Assembly (NCBI GenBank): GCA_030377895.1
Contig: JAUCGB010000010.1
Span: 1-63,699, forward strand
Reading direction: 5' to 3'
Source of the DNA: Anaerolineales bacterium HSG24
GTDB lineage: Bacteria; Chloroflexota; Anaerolineae; 4572-78; J111
DNA: 63,699 bases
Below are positions 40,523-49,029 of this stretch, piece after piece. Under the pieces are notes generated by a model. It worked only from the letters and a program-made list of their open reading frames with translations, had not been told where the DNA came from and searched no databases. The translations under genes were made by a program, and so were the position numbers. The number at the start of each line of letters is the position of its first letter. Positions within the stretch are counted from its first letter, which is position 1.

Positions 40523-42097
40523 ATGGAAAAGCAAAACTCACATACTGGCCCAAACGAGGAAGGTGCGACTCAATTATCAAGCACGGATCATGAAAGGCAG
40601 TTAATTGAGGCGTTGGCTGAATTAACCCAGTATCGCACTGCACTCCGGCAGGCCAACAGTGAAATCGAACAGCGAAATCGTAATACCATCACCCTAACGA
40701 CTTTTGCCTACCGCGCTAGTCGGGCCAAAAATTTGGCTGGATTGTTAAAATTAGTTCTCAACCAAGCCTTAGAAACTACGCACAGTAAGGTTGGGGCGAT
40801 TGTTTTGGTTGAACCAGATGGTGGCGCGCTGACCCTAGGCTATCATCAAGGGGTTACACCCACGTTAATCGGGATTTTGACTGGCGAAGATTTGGGACAT
40901 GGGGCCATTGCCTTGATGCCTCATTTGGTCGCGGGAACCGGCGCATTATTGGAGTACAAAACCAGCCAAGACTCCTTGGAGCGTCAATTCCTTAAAGCGG
41001 GCCATGTCAGCAGTTTGGCTAGTTTTCCGTTAGTGGTCAACCAGACGGTTATGGGCGCGTTGCTGGTCGGTTTGCAAGGAAAACGCTCCTTCAAATCTAG
41101 CGAATTAAGTTTTTTGATGGCGATCAGTCAAGCTACTGCTCAAGCCACCGAGACCTTAACCATCCGAGAACGGCTGTGGCGTACTGCCGAGACATTTTTA
41201 GGGGCAAGATTCAATCTCGATATGGAGTTAGCAGCCACAAAGTCTCTGGCCAAAAAATCGCCAGAAAGTATAACCCTTCCTTCCCTGTCTGAGTTAGAGG
41301 ATAAACTTCAACGGGAGAACATGGATTTGCAGGTATTGATGACCTTATCCGAAACGGTTAATCGCTCTTTGGATATGTCAGACATTCTACAATCATCGGT
41401 TGACCAAACCAAAGCGATTTTGAATACCGATGCCGCTTGGCTCTACTTGGTTGAGGAGGATGAGGAAGATAAATTAAGGATGTTTGCCCATGCGGGTTTG
41501 TCAAAAAATTACGTGCAGGGCATGCGTCGTCTAACCTATAATGATGAGGTTGAGGGCGAGGTGGTTCGGACTAATAAACCGTTATTCGTGGCCTCAATTA
41601 TGAATCGACCTCATAAAATTTGGGTTGATAAAGAAGGCTTACGCTCCTTGGCCGCTGTACCGATTACGCGTCGATACACCGCCAAAAATAGCACAACTCC
41701 AAGTTGGCATGTGATGGGTGTGTTAGCCACTGGCATCCGAGGGGAGAGAGCATACGAATGGAGCGTCCATGAGATGGATTTGCTGATTGCGATTGCCAAT
41801 CAGGTAGCCGCCGCAGTTGAAAAAGCACAATCATTTGCCAATATTCAAGAAAGAGAAACCTCTCTAAAAGGAAGTAACGAAATTCTACGTGAGATCAACA
41901 ACATGTTGGTTCAGAAAAATGCCTCGTTTGAACGATTCATTCATCAAGAGTTAAAACCCTCTCTCAGTAAAATCAGTCAATCTTTTCAACGTCTTACCCC
42001 GGCTGAACTCACCACCAGCCAAAAACAACAGTTTATGATGCTCCAGAAAGTGGTTGATGATATTAGCAGTTCTACCCAACGTTTGTTAGATAATTAA
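40523..42097 (+). CDS. Two-GAF-domain coiled-coil signalling protein
   Basis: 524 residues. Short coil (about 25-55), first GAF domain (about 66-212; 'KVGAIVLVEPDGGALTLGYHQG', 'ASFPLVVNQTVMGALLVGL'), coil, second GAF (about 262-436; 'AAWLYLVEEDEEDKLRMFAHAGL', 'AAVPITRRY', 'GVLATGIRGERAYEWSVHEMDLL') and a C-terminal coil. There is no kinase, cyclase or effector domain, so it probably acts through partner proteins. It is followed by small membrane proteins on the same strand, with no clear operon link. Confidence 0.85.
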   Translation: MEKQNSHTGPNEEGATQLSSTDHERQLIEALAELTQYRTALRQANSEIEQRNRNTITLTTFAYRASRAKNLAGLLKLVLNQALETTHSKVGAIVLVEPDGGALTLGYHQGVTPTLIGILTGEDLGHGAIALMPHLVAGTGALLEYKTSQDSLERQFLKAGHVSSLASFPLVVNQTVMGALLVGLQGKRSFKSSELSFLMAISQATAQATETLTIRERLWRTAETFLGARFNLDMELAATKSLAKKSPESITLPSLSELEDKLQRENMDLQVLMTLSETVNRSLDMSDILQSSVDQTKAILNTDAAWLYLVEEDEEDKLRMFAHAGLSKNYVQGMRRLTYNDEVEGEVVRTNKPLFVASIMNRPHKIWVDKEGLRSLAAVPITRRYTAKNSTTPSWHVMGVLATGIRGERAYEWSVHEMDLLIAIANQVAAAVEKAQSFANIQERETSLKGSNEILREINNMLVQKNASFERFIHQELKPSLSKISQSFQRLTPAELTTSQKQQFMMLQKVVDDISSSTQRLLDN

Positions 42098-42160
42098 ATT
42101 GATGTGAGATTTGCGGTTTTAGGTTGATAGCGGTATAAATCGTATCTATACACTTTATGA

Positions 42161-42442
42161 ATGGATACGATTTTTATGAATAACTTAAAACAATTAGGAC
42201 AACGTTTAGACGGGCCAACCAAAGTGGGCCTTACTTTCGCCATAATCGGTATTTTATTGACGATTATTGGTATTTTCCGTGATCCAACGACACCCGTTAC
42301 CCTCTGGTCGTTGACTGCTGGCACGGTGATTGCTGGCGGTACTTGGGGAATTGTCAGTTGGGCCATTGCCTTTGCTACGGTAGAGGTAGAGAAAGATGTC
42401 CGAGAAGCAGAGTTAGCCAAAGAAACCCATGACCAGTCGTAA
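42161..42442 (+). CDS. Small membrane protein, first of an overlapping pair
   Basis: 93 residues with two predicted helices (about 24-40 and 48-68) and a charged C-terminus. A second ATG five codons later is an alternative start. It overlaps the next gene by 14 bases, so it is translationally coupled. No family recognised. Confidence 0.7.
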   Translation: MDTIFMNNLKQLGQRLDGPTKVGLTFAIIGILLTIIGIFRDPTTPVTLWSLTAGTVIAGGTWGIVSWAIAFATVEVEKDVREAELAKETHDQS

Positions 42443-42824
42443 AAACTTTCTTATTACCAGTTTAATAGGCTTAGGTGGGGCAATTTTGTTGACCGCACAG
42501 TCTATTCTGGTGGTGCGTTTGGGGTGGATACCGACTGTATTCTCTCATTATATATTGGTCTACATTTTCTGCGGCTCATTTTTTATTCTCTCGGTCGCTG
42601 AAATTCCATTGATGCTGTACGCCATGCATCAAATCACCAAAAGTGATAACCCTTCGGCGGGGAAAGCTCTATTGGGAACCAACATCGGTTATATCGTTTT
42701 TGGTGCGATTTATGGAGCGATGTTCATCCTTTTGACGGGTTACGAAGAGTTAGGAATTGCCCTCTCCATGTTAAGTATGGTACGTTTTGCCACTTCGTTG
42801 ATATTCTTACGATACACAGACTAA
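42429..42824 (+). CDS. Four-helix membrane protein, second of an overlapping pair
   Basis: 131 residues with four predicted helices. Starts inside the 3' end of the preceding membrane gene. Both small proteins are probably one complex, as suggested by the overlap. No family recognised. Confidence 0.75.
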   Translation: MTSRKNFLITSLIGLGGAILLTAQSILVVRLGWIPTVFSHYILVYIFCGSFFILSVAEIPLMLYAMHQITKSDNPSAGKALLGTNIGYIVFGAIYGAMFILLTGYEELGIALSMLSMVRFATSLIFLRYTD

Positions 42825-42856
42825 AATCCGTGTTACGATTTAATCAGGAGTTAATT

Positions 42857-43480
42857 ATGTCTCAACAACAACCAATTCAACAGTTTTTAGATGACCTTGC
42901 CAGTTCTGCCTCGACCCCCGGTGGTGGCGGCGCGGCGGCCCTTTCGGGAGCGATGGGCGCGGCCTTAATCAGCATGGTCTGTAACTTGACCATCGGCAAA
43001 AAGAAATATGCTGAGGTTGAGCCACAAATGAAAGAACTACTAGAGCAAACCGAGCAGTTACGCACCCAACTGACCGCCCTCATCGCTGATGATGTAGCCG
43101 TCTTTAACTCGGTCATGGATGCCTACCGTTTGCCCAAAGCAACCGATGAGGAGAAGTCGGCTCGCACTGAGGCGATTCAAGAAGCCTCGAAACAGGCCAC
43201 CGTCGTGCCGTTGCAAGCGGCTCAAGCCTGCGCGAAAGTGATTGAACTGGCTAAACCCGTCGCGGAAATGGGGAACAGTAACGTCATCAGTGACGTGGGC
43301 GCGGCGGTCACAGCGGCCCAATCCGGTTTAAAAACATCGGCCTTAAATATGCTGATTAATCTAGGCACAATTACGGATGAAGCCTTTGTAACCGAACATC
43401 GAGGCAAACTGGATCAAATTATCGAAGCCTCTGAGCCGTTGGCCCAAGAGGTTTATGAGTTTGTGAAGGGTAAATTTTAG
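42857..43480 (+). CDS. Cyclodeaminase/cyclohydrolase family protein (FTCD_C)
   Basis: 207 residues from ATG 42857, preceded by AGGAG. 'LASSASTPGGGGAAALSGAMGAALISMV' and the helical 'VPLQAAQACAKVIELAKPVAEMGNSNVISDVGAAVTAAQSG' are diagnostic of the FTCD C-terminal / FchA family. It handles 5-formimino- or 5,10-methenyl-tetrahydrofolate. In bacteria it acts in one-carbon metabolism or histidine breakdown; no partner gene is nearby. Confidence 0.93.
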   Translation: MSQQQPIQQFLDDLASSASTPGGGGAAALSGAMGAALISMVCNLTIGKKKYAEVEPQMKELLEQTEQLRTQLTALIADDVAVFNSVMDAYRLPKATDEEKSARTEAIQEASKQATVVPLQAAQACAKVIELAKPVAEMGNSNVISDVGAAVTAAQSGLKTSALNMLINLGTITDEAFVTEHRGKLDQIIEASEPLAQEVYEFVKGKF

Positions 43481-43481
43481 G

Positions 43482-43575
43482 ATAACAACAACGGGTGTGG
43501 TTTAGAAAGATTCTTCTCCACATCGTTCCGTTCAGAGTGACATGGTTATGGAACTCTCGTTGTTGTGATAGGGAA
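43482..43575. repeat. 'attcttc...cagagtgacatg' repeat between genes
   Basis: 'aacaacaacggg' and 'cgttgttgtgat' form the ends; the centre 'gattcttctccacatcgttccgttcagagtgaca' matches in kind the repeats at 50460-50510, 56005-56045 and inside the GT39-like gene at 57350-57405. The long frame of the next gene starts within it, which argues for the inner start at 43606. Confidence 0.5.
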
Positions 43576-43605
43576 ACTTTTAAATCAAAGGGAGATCGAA
43601 AACTT

Positions 43606-45258
43606 TTGGACATATCCTCCGAACTAATTAACAAACTGCAAGAAAAATTAGAGCTGACGGGTTATTTTGATGACAAGGGGCTTTTGCAAGCTATTTTTGT
43701 CGATAGCCGAATTTATGCTTGGCAAGATCGGCTTCCCGAAGCTGATCATGTTGATGGTCGAATCAAAAAAACGATTGATTACCTGTACAATCACCATAAC
43801 AATCAGGGAGAGAATGTCCTAGTCCTGTTTCTTGAGGTGTTACAAGATCAGTTTGACCCAGAAACAGCGTTGCATCATGAACTACATCAATTAGCTAAAG
43901 ATTTACGCCAACACATACCGAAGCAATCGGTAGTAGTAGATGACAAAGAGAAACCGCTAACAGAAGAGCCTACCCCGACAACGGATCTTGATGTACACAA
44001 AAATCCTATGTTTTGGCTTAACGGCCTGTGGCAACATGTTTTACAGTGGCCTCGTTGGGTTCGTTGGAGCGGCTTAGTTGGTATCGTGCTTGTGGTTGGA
44101 ATCATTACCTGGGGTATTATGACACCAAATTCAGATGGCTCTGATCCTTTCCCTCCCCCTGATCTTCATGATATGGTATTGAATACGTGTCAGCGATCAT
44201 CGATTCAAGTTGCGGTGGCTGAACTACCAAACTGTCCCGCTAGTCAGCGTAACCAACTGGTAAAAACATGGCCTGATAAAAATGCTAAGGTGATATCATT
44301 ATTCCAGTCATTTAAAGACAGCGATGATGCCCGAAAAGTAAGGGAAGATAATAGCTATGATCTAGTAGTATGGGGGGAGTGTAGTCCATCAATGTCTGAT
44401 ACAATGACGCTCAATTATGAGTTGGGTCACAAACGTAAGCCTGATCAACTCTACGAGCCGGATACAGTCAGTGTGACCGATACGCTCGATATGCAGGTTA
44501 AGATTGGTTTAGGGATCATTTCTTATCAATATGGCGACTATAGTAATTCAGCAAGACAAGCCTTAAATGTATCTAAAAATATACGGGAAGTTGAACTGTT
44601 AAAGGGTAATAGTTTGCTTTTTGCTGGTGATCATGAATCAGCTATTAAGACCTACCGACAAATAAATAAATTTTTGCCGACAGATTGGGCCGCAGTGTAT
44701 AACAATTTGGGTGTAGCTAATTTTAATCAAGAACTATCAACAGATGAAGAGATTCCAACTATTGGACTAGATGATTTTAATCGGGCAATTAAAACTGATT
44801 TAGAGGATGAAAATGGACAAGATGATATAGCAGTATTAGCTCATGTTAACAGAAGTTTAGTCCTATTACAAAAACAGCGATATTCAGGGCCATCGAGTAA
44901 AGCTAAAGACCATTGTGATGATGCCTTAGATTTAAGTCATGGATCGTCTGCCAAACCGTATATTTGTTTAGCATTCTACAATCTTTTTAACCATATTCAT
45001 GGAGAGGAAATAGATTTTAAACAAACGGAAGTCTACCTAGATGAAGCTATAGAGTACAAGGATGTCCCAACCATGCAGTTATATTGGCGTGGGCTGTTGC
45101 ATTATGAACGCGATAGTGACATATCGGAGTACAATAAACATTTTTTAGATTTTATTAAGGCCATGAAAGACCGTGCATGTCTAAAAACTGACAAAAACCA
45201 TATCTGTTATGCAAATTCTTATATTAATCCTTCCGGAGCATGTCCATACAAAAACTAA
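43606..45258 (+). CDS. Effector-associated-domain protein with TM helix and helical repeats
   Basis: 550 residues from TTG 43606 (a longer frame to 43495 starts in repeat DNA). The first ~105 residues look like an effector-associated domain (EAD, death-like): 'ISSELINKLQEKLELTGYF', 'AIFVDSRIYAWQDRLPEA', 'VLVLFLEVLQDQFDPETALH'. Next come a linker, one TM helix (about 155-175, 'WSGLVGIVLVVGIITWGIM'), an alpha/beta stretch with 'DLVVWGEC' near 262, and TPR-like helices (about 300-530). EADs recruit effectors in bacterial conflict systems; the rest would be a membrane-anchored sensor or scaffold. No effector domain of its own was found. Cys-rich end 'KDRACLKTDKNHICY'. Confidence 0.75.
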   Translation: MDISSELINKLQEKLELTGYFDDKGLLQAIFVDSRIYAWQDRLPEADHVDGRIKKTIDYLYNHHNNQGENVLVLFLEVLQDQFDPETALHHELHQLAKDLRQHIPKQSVVVDDKEKPLTEEPTPTTDLDVHKNPMFWLNGLWQHVLQWPRWVRWSGLVGIVLVVGIITWGIMTPNSDGSDPFPPPDLHDMVLNTCQRSSIQVAVAELPNCPASQRNQLVKTWPDKNAKVISLFQSFKDSDDARKVREDNSYDLVVWGECSPSMSDTMTLNYELGHKRKPDQLYEPDTVSVTDTLDMQVKIGLGIISYQYGDYSNSARQALNVSKNIREVELLKGNSLLFAGDHESAIKTYRQINKFLPTDWAAVYNNLGVANFNQELSTDEEIPTIGLDDFNRAIKTDLEDENGQDDIAVLAHVNRSLVLLQKQRYSGPSSKAKDHCDDALDLSHGSSAKPYICLAFYNLFNHIHGEEIDFKQTEVYLDEAIEYKDVPTMQLYWRGLLHYERDSDISEYNKHFLDFIKAMKDRACLKTDKNHICYANSYINPSGACPYKN

Positions 45259-45281
45259 TCGGGGGATTGTGTCATCATCTG

Positions 45282-45370
45282 CCCGCAAGTTTAAAACTTG
45301 CGGGTAGATTGCCGCTAAATGTAGACGTTGTTTCAAGTTGCACGGAATCCACCAGAGAACCAACTAATCT
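45282..45370. repeat. cccgcaagttt palindrome plus 'cacggaatccaccagag' element, copy 1
   Basis: 'cccgcaagttt-aaaacttgcggg' hairpin followed by 'gattgcc...ttgcacggaatccaccagagaacc'. A parallel arrangement, with a different middle, is at 61383-61472. The hairpin alone also sits inside elements at 29547 and 50711. Confidence 0.7.
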
Positions 45371-45376
45371 TGAGAA

Positions 45377-45847
45377 TTACCAGAATTTCCACCAAGACTG
45401 CTCTTCTTCGCAGGGTATGCTTTGTCCAACGGAATCGTTAGGATGATAGTGTGGGTCGTAGCCATCATGGGATTTACAATTGGTATGAAAGTCACCTGGA
45501 GCATGGAAATGATCATTGCTCAATTCCAAGCCTAGCAAAAAGGCCCAATAAGCGGCTATCTTTTGCGCCTCTTGTTTGATATCCATCATTCCAACCACCC
45601 CTTTTATCTGAGAAAATATCTTCCCAAAAACCGAACTTTCACTTTCTACAACTGGTTCTGCTAAAACTAGATTTTCTGGGTTATTTTCCCCTAAAGTAGG
45701 TAACGTTGTCATGTTTTCAACAAGCACCTTTAGGTCAGGCGGTACCGTCTCTTGGCCATAAAAACTAAGCCTCTTGATAAGACTTTGTCCTTTTTCTTGG
45801 TCATTTTCTGGCCAATAGTTATCGGTCAGGATAGAGTTAACGACCAC
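45377..45847 (-). CDS. Hypothetical protein in frame after the metallopeptidase stop codon
   Basis: 156 residues from GTG 45847 with GAGG nine bases upstream. His/Cys-rich C-terminal half ('DHFHAPGDFHTNCKSHDGYD', 'HYHPNDS') suggests a metal site. No family recognised. The same frame is open back to the TAG of the metallopeptidase at 45929-45931 and reads protein-like ('LDKKDYPHGSLTLTDLIEDI'), so this may be the C-terminal part of that protein separated by a nonsense change. Confidence 0.6.
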   Translation of the reverse strand: MVVNSILTDNYWPENDQEKGQSLIKRLSFYGQETVPPDLKVLVENMTTLPTLGENNPENLVLAEPVVESESSVFGKIFSQIKGVVGMMDIKQEAQKIAAYWAFLLGLELSNDHFHAPGDFHTNCKSHDGYDPHYHPNDSVGQSIPCEEEQSWWKFW

Positions 45848-45928
45848 CTCAATATCCTCAATTAAATCTGTTAGGGTTAAACTACCATGTGGATAATCTT
45901 TTTTATCTAGGTCATCACAGAATCGATG

Positions 45929-46948
45929 CTATCTCTGTTTGAGTTGATTGATTAGTCCATTTTCTGTCAGTAACAACACTCGGAACTCGTCTGAATCTGT
46001 TTCTTGGGCCATTTTCTCCAATACTTGTATGGAGATGAGTGGACGTAGGTAAGGCGCGGGGTGTTCATGGTCATCCTTAATCAGGTCGTCAACAACTGCA
46101 ACCCGTTCTGCGGCAATATCTTGGGCAGACAGAGCGTAAGCCGGTCCATCCAAGAGGGTACCACACACATCCGCGAACACCTCTTCTAACCAGTGTCCCC
46201 ATAAGGTTGTTCTCTCTACCATTTTTTGCGATACATGTATTCGTTGTATACCTATTATTGCTTTCCCCCTTTCGGCAGAAACCGCTAAGGCATCTATCAC
46301 CTTCTCACGCATGTCTGATCTCATCTGGGCCATGTTTTCTAACTCTAAGCTATTCCAAAAAATATGGTGCCCAAACTCATGCGCCAAGGCTGTCCACCGT
46401 ACCTGCTTCTCATCAGGTTCTGAAGAATTGTAACTATAATCTGGATCATAATCTACAAGGGGAATAGAGATAATCGGTATCTCAGGTGCATACACCGACC
46501 GAGACAGGCGGTAAACTTTTTCAAAGTAGACGACAGGTTCATTTAGTGGTAAGTAAGGATTGGCGGTTCCTTCTCCGTTCCAACGCTCACAATAGGACTG
46601 TAATTTTTTTCGCGCTCCTTTTAAGTTGTCTGATAAATCTCCATGTTGGAAAGAATCGCCGTTGTTTTCAGCCCGTTCAATTCGTTGTTCACAAGCTCGG
46701 CTGATAGTACTCCATTCATTGAGTAGTTTGTCAATCCCGCGTTTCAAGACAAACTGAGGACGAGCAATCTCTGGTGGCATTTGTTCGGTTAATCGAATAT
46801 ATCCTTTAGAAAAACCCGAGAATTTTTTTAATAATTTAATAAGATCAGGCCATTCTTCCTTGTTGATAGCGCCTTGCCAGCGATCGGCCAGGGCTACAAT
46901 GGCCTTCAATTTACGTTGATACCGAGCAGTTGGCTGTTGATTTAGCAT
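45929..46948 (-). CDS. Zinc metallopeptidase-like protein (HEFGHH)
   Basis: 339 residues. The zinc motif HExxH is in 'ALAHEFGHHIFWN' near residue 190, and 'EEVFADVCGTLLDGPAYA' about 75 residues later supplies a candidate third ligand Glu/Asp. The N-terminal half is helical. No signal peptide, so it acts in the cytoplasm. Its position beside the EAD protein (convergent) and toxin-like genes suggests a conflict-system protease, but this is inference. It ends in TAG followed by an open same-frame stretch. Confidence 0.8.
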   Translation of the reverse strand: MLNQQPTARYQRKLKAIVALADRWQGAINKEEWPDLIKLLKKFSGFSKGYIRLTEQMPPEIARPQFVLKRGIDKLLNEWSTISRACEQRIERAENNGDSFQHGDLSDNLKGARKKLQSYCERWNGEGTANPYLPLNEPVVYFEKVYRLSRSVYAPEIPIISIPLVDYDPDYSYNSSEPDEKQVRWTALAHEFGHHIFWNSLELENMAQMRSDMREKVIDALAVSAERGKAIIGIQRIHVSQKMVERTTLWGHWLEEVFADVCGTLLDGPAYALSAQDIAAERVAVVDDLIKDDHEHPAPYLRPLISIQVLEKMAQETDSDEFRVLLLTENGLINQLKQR

Positions 46949-46991
46949 CGTTTATCTCCCTATATATAAGGCATTTGCCTCGTGGTGTAAT

Positions 46992-47132
46992 AAAATTTCA
47001 ATTATCAGTAGACCGCAATGCAACTGATTATCTCTCACAAAGTCGCCAAGAAAAGTACAAAAATTTTGCGACTTTGCGGCTTGGCGAGAGATTTAGCGAA
47101 AAATCAGTACATGATTGCGGTGTATTGATTAT
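46992..47132. mobile_element. Nested inverted-repeat element (acCGCAAT ends)
   Basis: Outer inverted repeats 'tagaccgcaatgcaactgatt' and 'aatcagtacatgattgcggt' enclose inner ones, 'tctctcacaaagtcgccaag' and 'cttggcgagagattt'. No coding capacity. It fills most of the gap upstream of the metallopeptidase. Confidence 0.65.
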
Positions 47133-47263
47133 AGATAGTAGCTAAATATATGTCAATCTGTTTGTGCAAAACTAAAGTTTTAGCGGAAAGTAAAGCTTGT
47201 GCAAACGTCTGTTTCGCCACAAACAAAAGGGGACAGAACTGACATTGACAACCGTTTTCCTTT

Positions 47264-47292
47264 GTGGTACGTTGAACGTAGCCTTATAATAT
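47264..47292 (+). promoter_or_regulatory. Promoter with a palindromic operator-like spacer
   Basis: TTGTGG (47264-47269), a 17-base spacer and TATAAT (47287-47292). The spacer contains the perfect 13-base palindrome tacgtt-g-aacgta (47270-47282), the sort of place a repressor dimer would bind. A GGAGG RBS follows before ATG 47312. Confidence 0.55.
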
Positions 47293-47311
47293 TCCTATTG
47301 GAGGTAACACT

Positions 47312-47518
47312 ATGCCCTCACCATTTCCGGGGATGGATCCCTATTTAGAAAGTCCAGATTTCTGGTCTGATTTTCATGGCGCTTTAGCTCATGAAATCAA
47401 AAAACAGATCAACCCCCAACTTCAACCGAACTATTTTGCCCGCACCACGCCCCATGTCACGTATGATGTGATTGAAGTGAGTACCAGCCATCCTTATGGC
47501 CCGTCACTAGGGTGTTAA
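47312..47518 (+). pseudogene. DUF4058 family protein, N-terminal fragment
   Basis: 68 residues. 'MPSPFPGMDPYLESPDFWSD' and 'HEIKKQINPQLQPNYFART' are the hallmark start of DUF4058, whose members are usually about 250 residues. The frame ends shortly after residue 55 and the rest of the family is missing. The following 200 bases hold two direct copies of 'aagctggttttttcccgcactat' flanking a small palindrome, which suggests a repeat-mediated deletion. Confidence 0.8.
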
Positions 47519-47527
47519 TTCTGTGGA

Positions 47528-47697
47528 AAATCAAGCTGGGTTTTTTCCCGCACTATTTGTGTCGAATATCAAAGGCTCCGTGAACAGTGTGTTAGTCCTA
47601 CAATCGCCAGTTCACGGAACTGGCTAGAGCGACACATTTTATGCGGGAGGTTTTTTCTCGAAAACAAGCTGGTTTTTTCCCGCACTATCCTCAAAAC
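47528..47697. repeat. Direct repeats 'caagctgg-ttttttcccgcactat' around a palindrome
   Basis: Copies at about 47532-47561 and 47664-47692 in the same orientation flank 'cagttcacggaactgg' and 'gcgggagg'-type sequence. No gene. Confidence 0.55.
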
Positions 47698-47747
47698 TTT
47701 TGTTCTATTTTTAACTATTCGCACGTTCAAAGGTGTATGTAATATAA

Positions 47748-48098
47748 ATGACAGCACAAATCACAATAAAACGGGATTTCATTATCGCAACACTCGTATG
47801 CATCTTATTATTGGGTATTACTTATGTTGTGGTTAACATTGCAGTACACTATGAGAGTAGTCCACCTGTTATGATGATTGAGGGCGAATATAAACAACCG
47901 AGAGAAGGCGCGACGGGTAAAGAAGGTGCAACAGATATACCAAGTTGGGCTGAGGGTGAGCAACCTTTTGTAGAGGAATCAGGTCGAGATTTTGCTCGAC
48001 GGGTTCTGGACAAAAAATATGGTCCGAAAAATCATCCGACAGGCCCAGGTTCAGAATTTAGCAAGCTAAAGAAATATGCGGATAGACATTTTAAGTGA
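47748..48098 (+). CDS. Membrane-anchored polymorphic-toxin-like protein
   Basis: 116 residues. A membrane helix at about 12-33, an acidic/Gly linker, then 'IPSWAEGEQPFVEESGRDFA' and 'RRVLDKKYGPKNHPTGPGSE', 'FSKLKKYADRHF'. That last block looks like the C-terminal tail of toxins found at the ends of Rhs/polymorphic proteins ('SGKDFAKRLLDEKYGxGNY..GPGSEYNKIKKWGDR'). No delivery domain is attached. The next gene begins 3 bases downstream and is of immunity-protein size. Confidence 0.7.
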   Translation: MTAQITIKRDFIIATLVCILLLGITYVVVNIAVHYESSPPVMMIEGEYKQPREGATGKEGATDIPSWAEGEQPFVEESGRDFARRVLDKKYGPKNHPTGPGSEFSKLKKYADRHFK

Positions 48099-48101
48099 GT
48101 A

Positions 48102-48632
48102 ATGCACATGTCAAGTAAAAATAATCCTCAAAAAGAACCATTATGGCTCATCGGTTTTACCATTCATGCGGATAGTCGTTCACCTGATTTATACACCCTA
48201 ATCTTTCCGGGTGATGTTGATGAACCATTACAAGTTGACAACTACCTCATCTTTTTTAGTGCGCCAGAATTAGCCGAACAAGCGATTGCCTTGGGAAGCA
48301 ATGATCGGCAAAATTATGCCCCGCCCCCTCAAGAGGTAGATTTAGTCTGCGATGTAGCCCAAACATTGTATCTGATTAGTCAGGCCGATATTGACCCCGC
48401 GGCAACGGTCATCAACTGCCTGAATACAATGTTTGATCTCGTTAGAGCGACTAATATACCCATGCCCTCAGAATACAAACGTATTTTATACGCCTTTGCC
48501 GACCATCTGACCTTCAACCGTGAGCTTTCGACCTTCTTTGCTGAACATCAACTTTCCCGACAAGCCGTCTTGGAGGCGGTCACTTGGTCTATCGGAGCGG
48601 TAGTATCGAAATCGAAATTGGTTGGCGGCTAA
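48102..48632 (+). CDS. Putative immunity protein for the adjacent toxin-like protein
   Basis: 176 residues (ATG 48102; a second ATG at 48108). An alpha/beta start 'PLWLIGFTIHADSRSPDLYT' and 'PLQVDNYLIFFSAPELAEQA' then an all-helical half. No signal peptide or TM. The 3-base spacing, same strand and cytoplasmic character fit an immunity partner; no family was recognised. Confidence 0.65.
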   Translation: MHMSSKNNPQKEPLWLIGFTIHADSRSPDLYTLIFPGDVDEPLQVDNYLIFFSAPELAEQAIALGSNDRQNYAPPPQEVDLVCDVAQTLYLISQADIDPAATVINCLNTMFDLVRATNIPMPSEYKRILYAFADHLTFNRELSTFFAEHQLSRQAVLEAVTWSIGAVVSKSKLVGG

Positions 48633-48648
48633 AATTCAATGAAGAATG

Positions 48649-48693
48649 AAAAACGGGGCGCATCCGATCCGATATTTGGATAGCGCCCCGTTT
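48649..48693 (+). terminator. Terminator after the toxin/immunity-like pair
   Basis: A 'aaacggggcgc' / 'gcgccccgttt' stem with T-run, 17 bases after the stop of the preceding gene. Confidence 0.8.
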
Positions 48694-48736
48694 GTTGTTG
48701 TAGAATCGCCCGAATCGTAAAATCGCCTACTGTCTG

Positions 48737-48766
48737 TTTTACCTCAGTCCGAAATTATGCTATAAT
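48737..48766 (+). promoter_or_regulatory. Promoter of the VapBC-type pair
   Basis: TTTTAC, 18-base spacer, TATAAT (48761-48766), followed by an AGGAG RBS at 48785 before ATG 48796. Confidence 0.5.
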
Positions 48767-48795
48767 GAAAAACAGTTTTAATAAGGAGTTATCCC

Positions 48796-49029
48796 ATGCA
48801 AACCTTAGAACTGCCCATAGATATAACTTTGCTCCAAAAAGCTCGTCAAGCGGCAATCGCCCGCCAAGCGACCTTAGAAACCTTGATGGTGGAATTGATT
48901 GAGCGGTTGGCTCAACAAACAGACCCAATTATTGGCCTGTTCGCAGATGAGGCGGATTTGATTGATACAATCCTTGAGGATGTCATGCAGACTCGTCAAA
49001 ACGCGGTGTTAAGGACATCCCATGCTTAA
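48796..49029 (+). CDS. VapB-type antitoxin
   Basis: 77 residues. 'LELPIDITLLQKARQAAIAR', 'LETLMVELIERLAQQTDPII' looks like a ribbon-helix-helix/DUF-type antitoxin start, followed by an acidic C-terminal segment ('ADEADLIDTILEDVMQTRQ') of the kind that blocks PIN toxins. It overlaps the toxin gene by 8 bases. Probably autoregulates the promoter upstream. Confidence 0.85.
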   Translation: MQTLELPIDITLLQKARQAAIARQATLETLMVELIERLAQQTDPIIGLFADEADLIDTILEDVMQTRQNAVLRTSHA

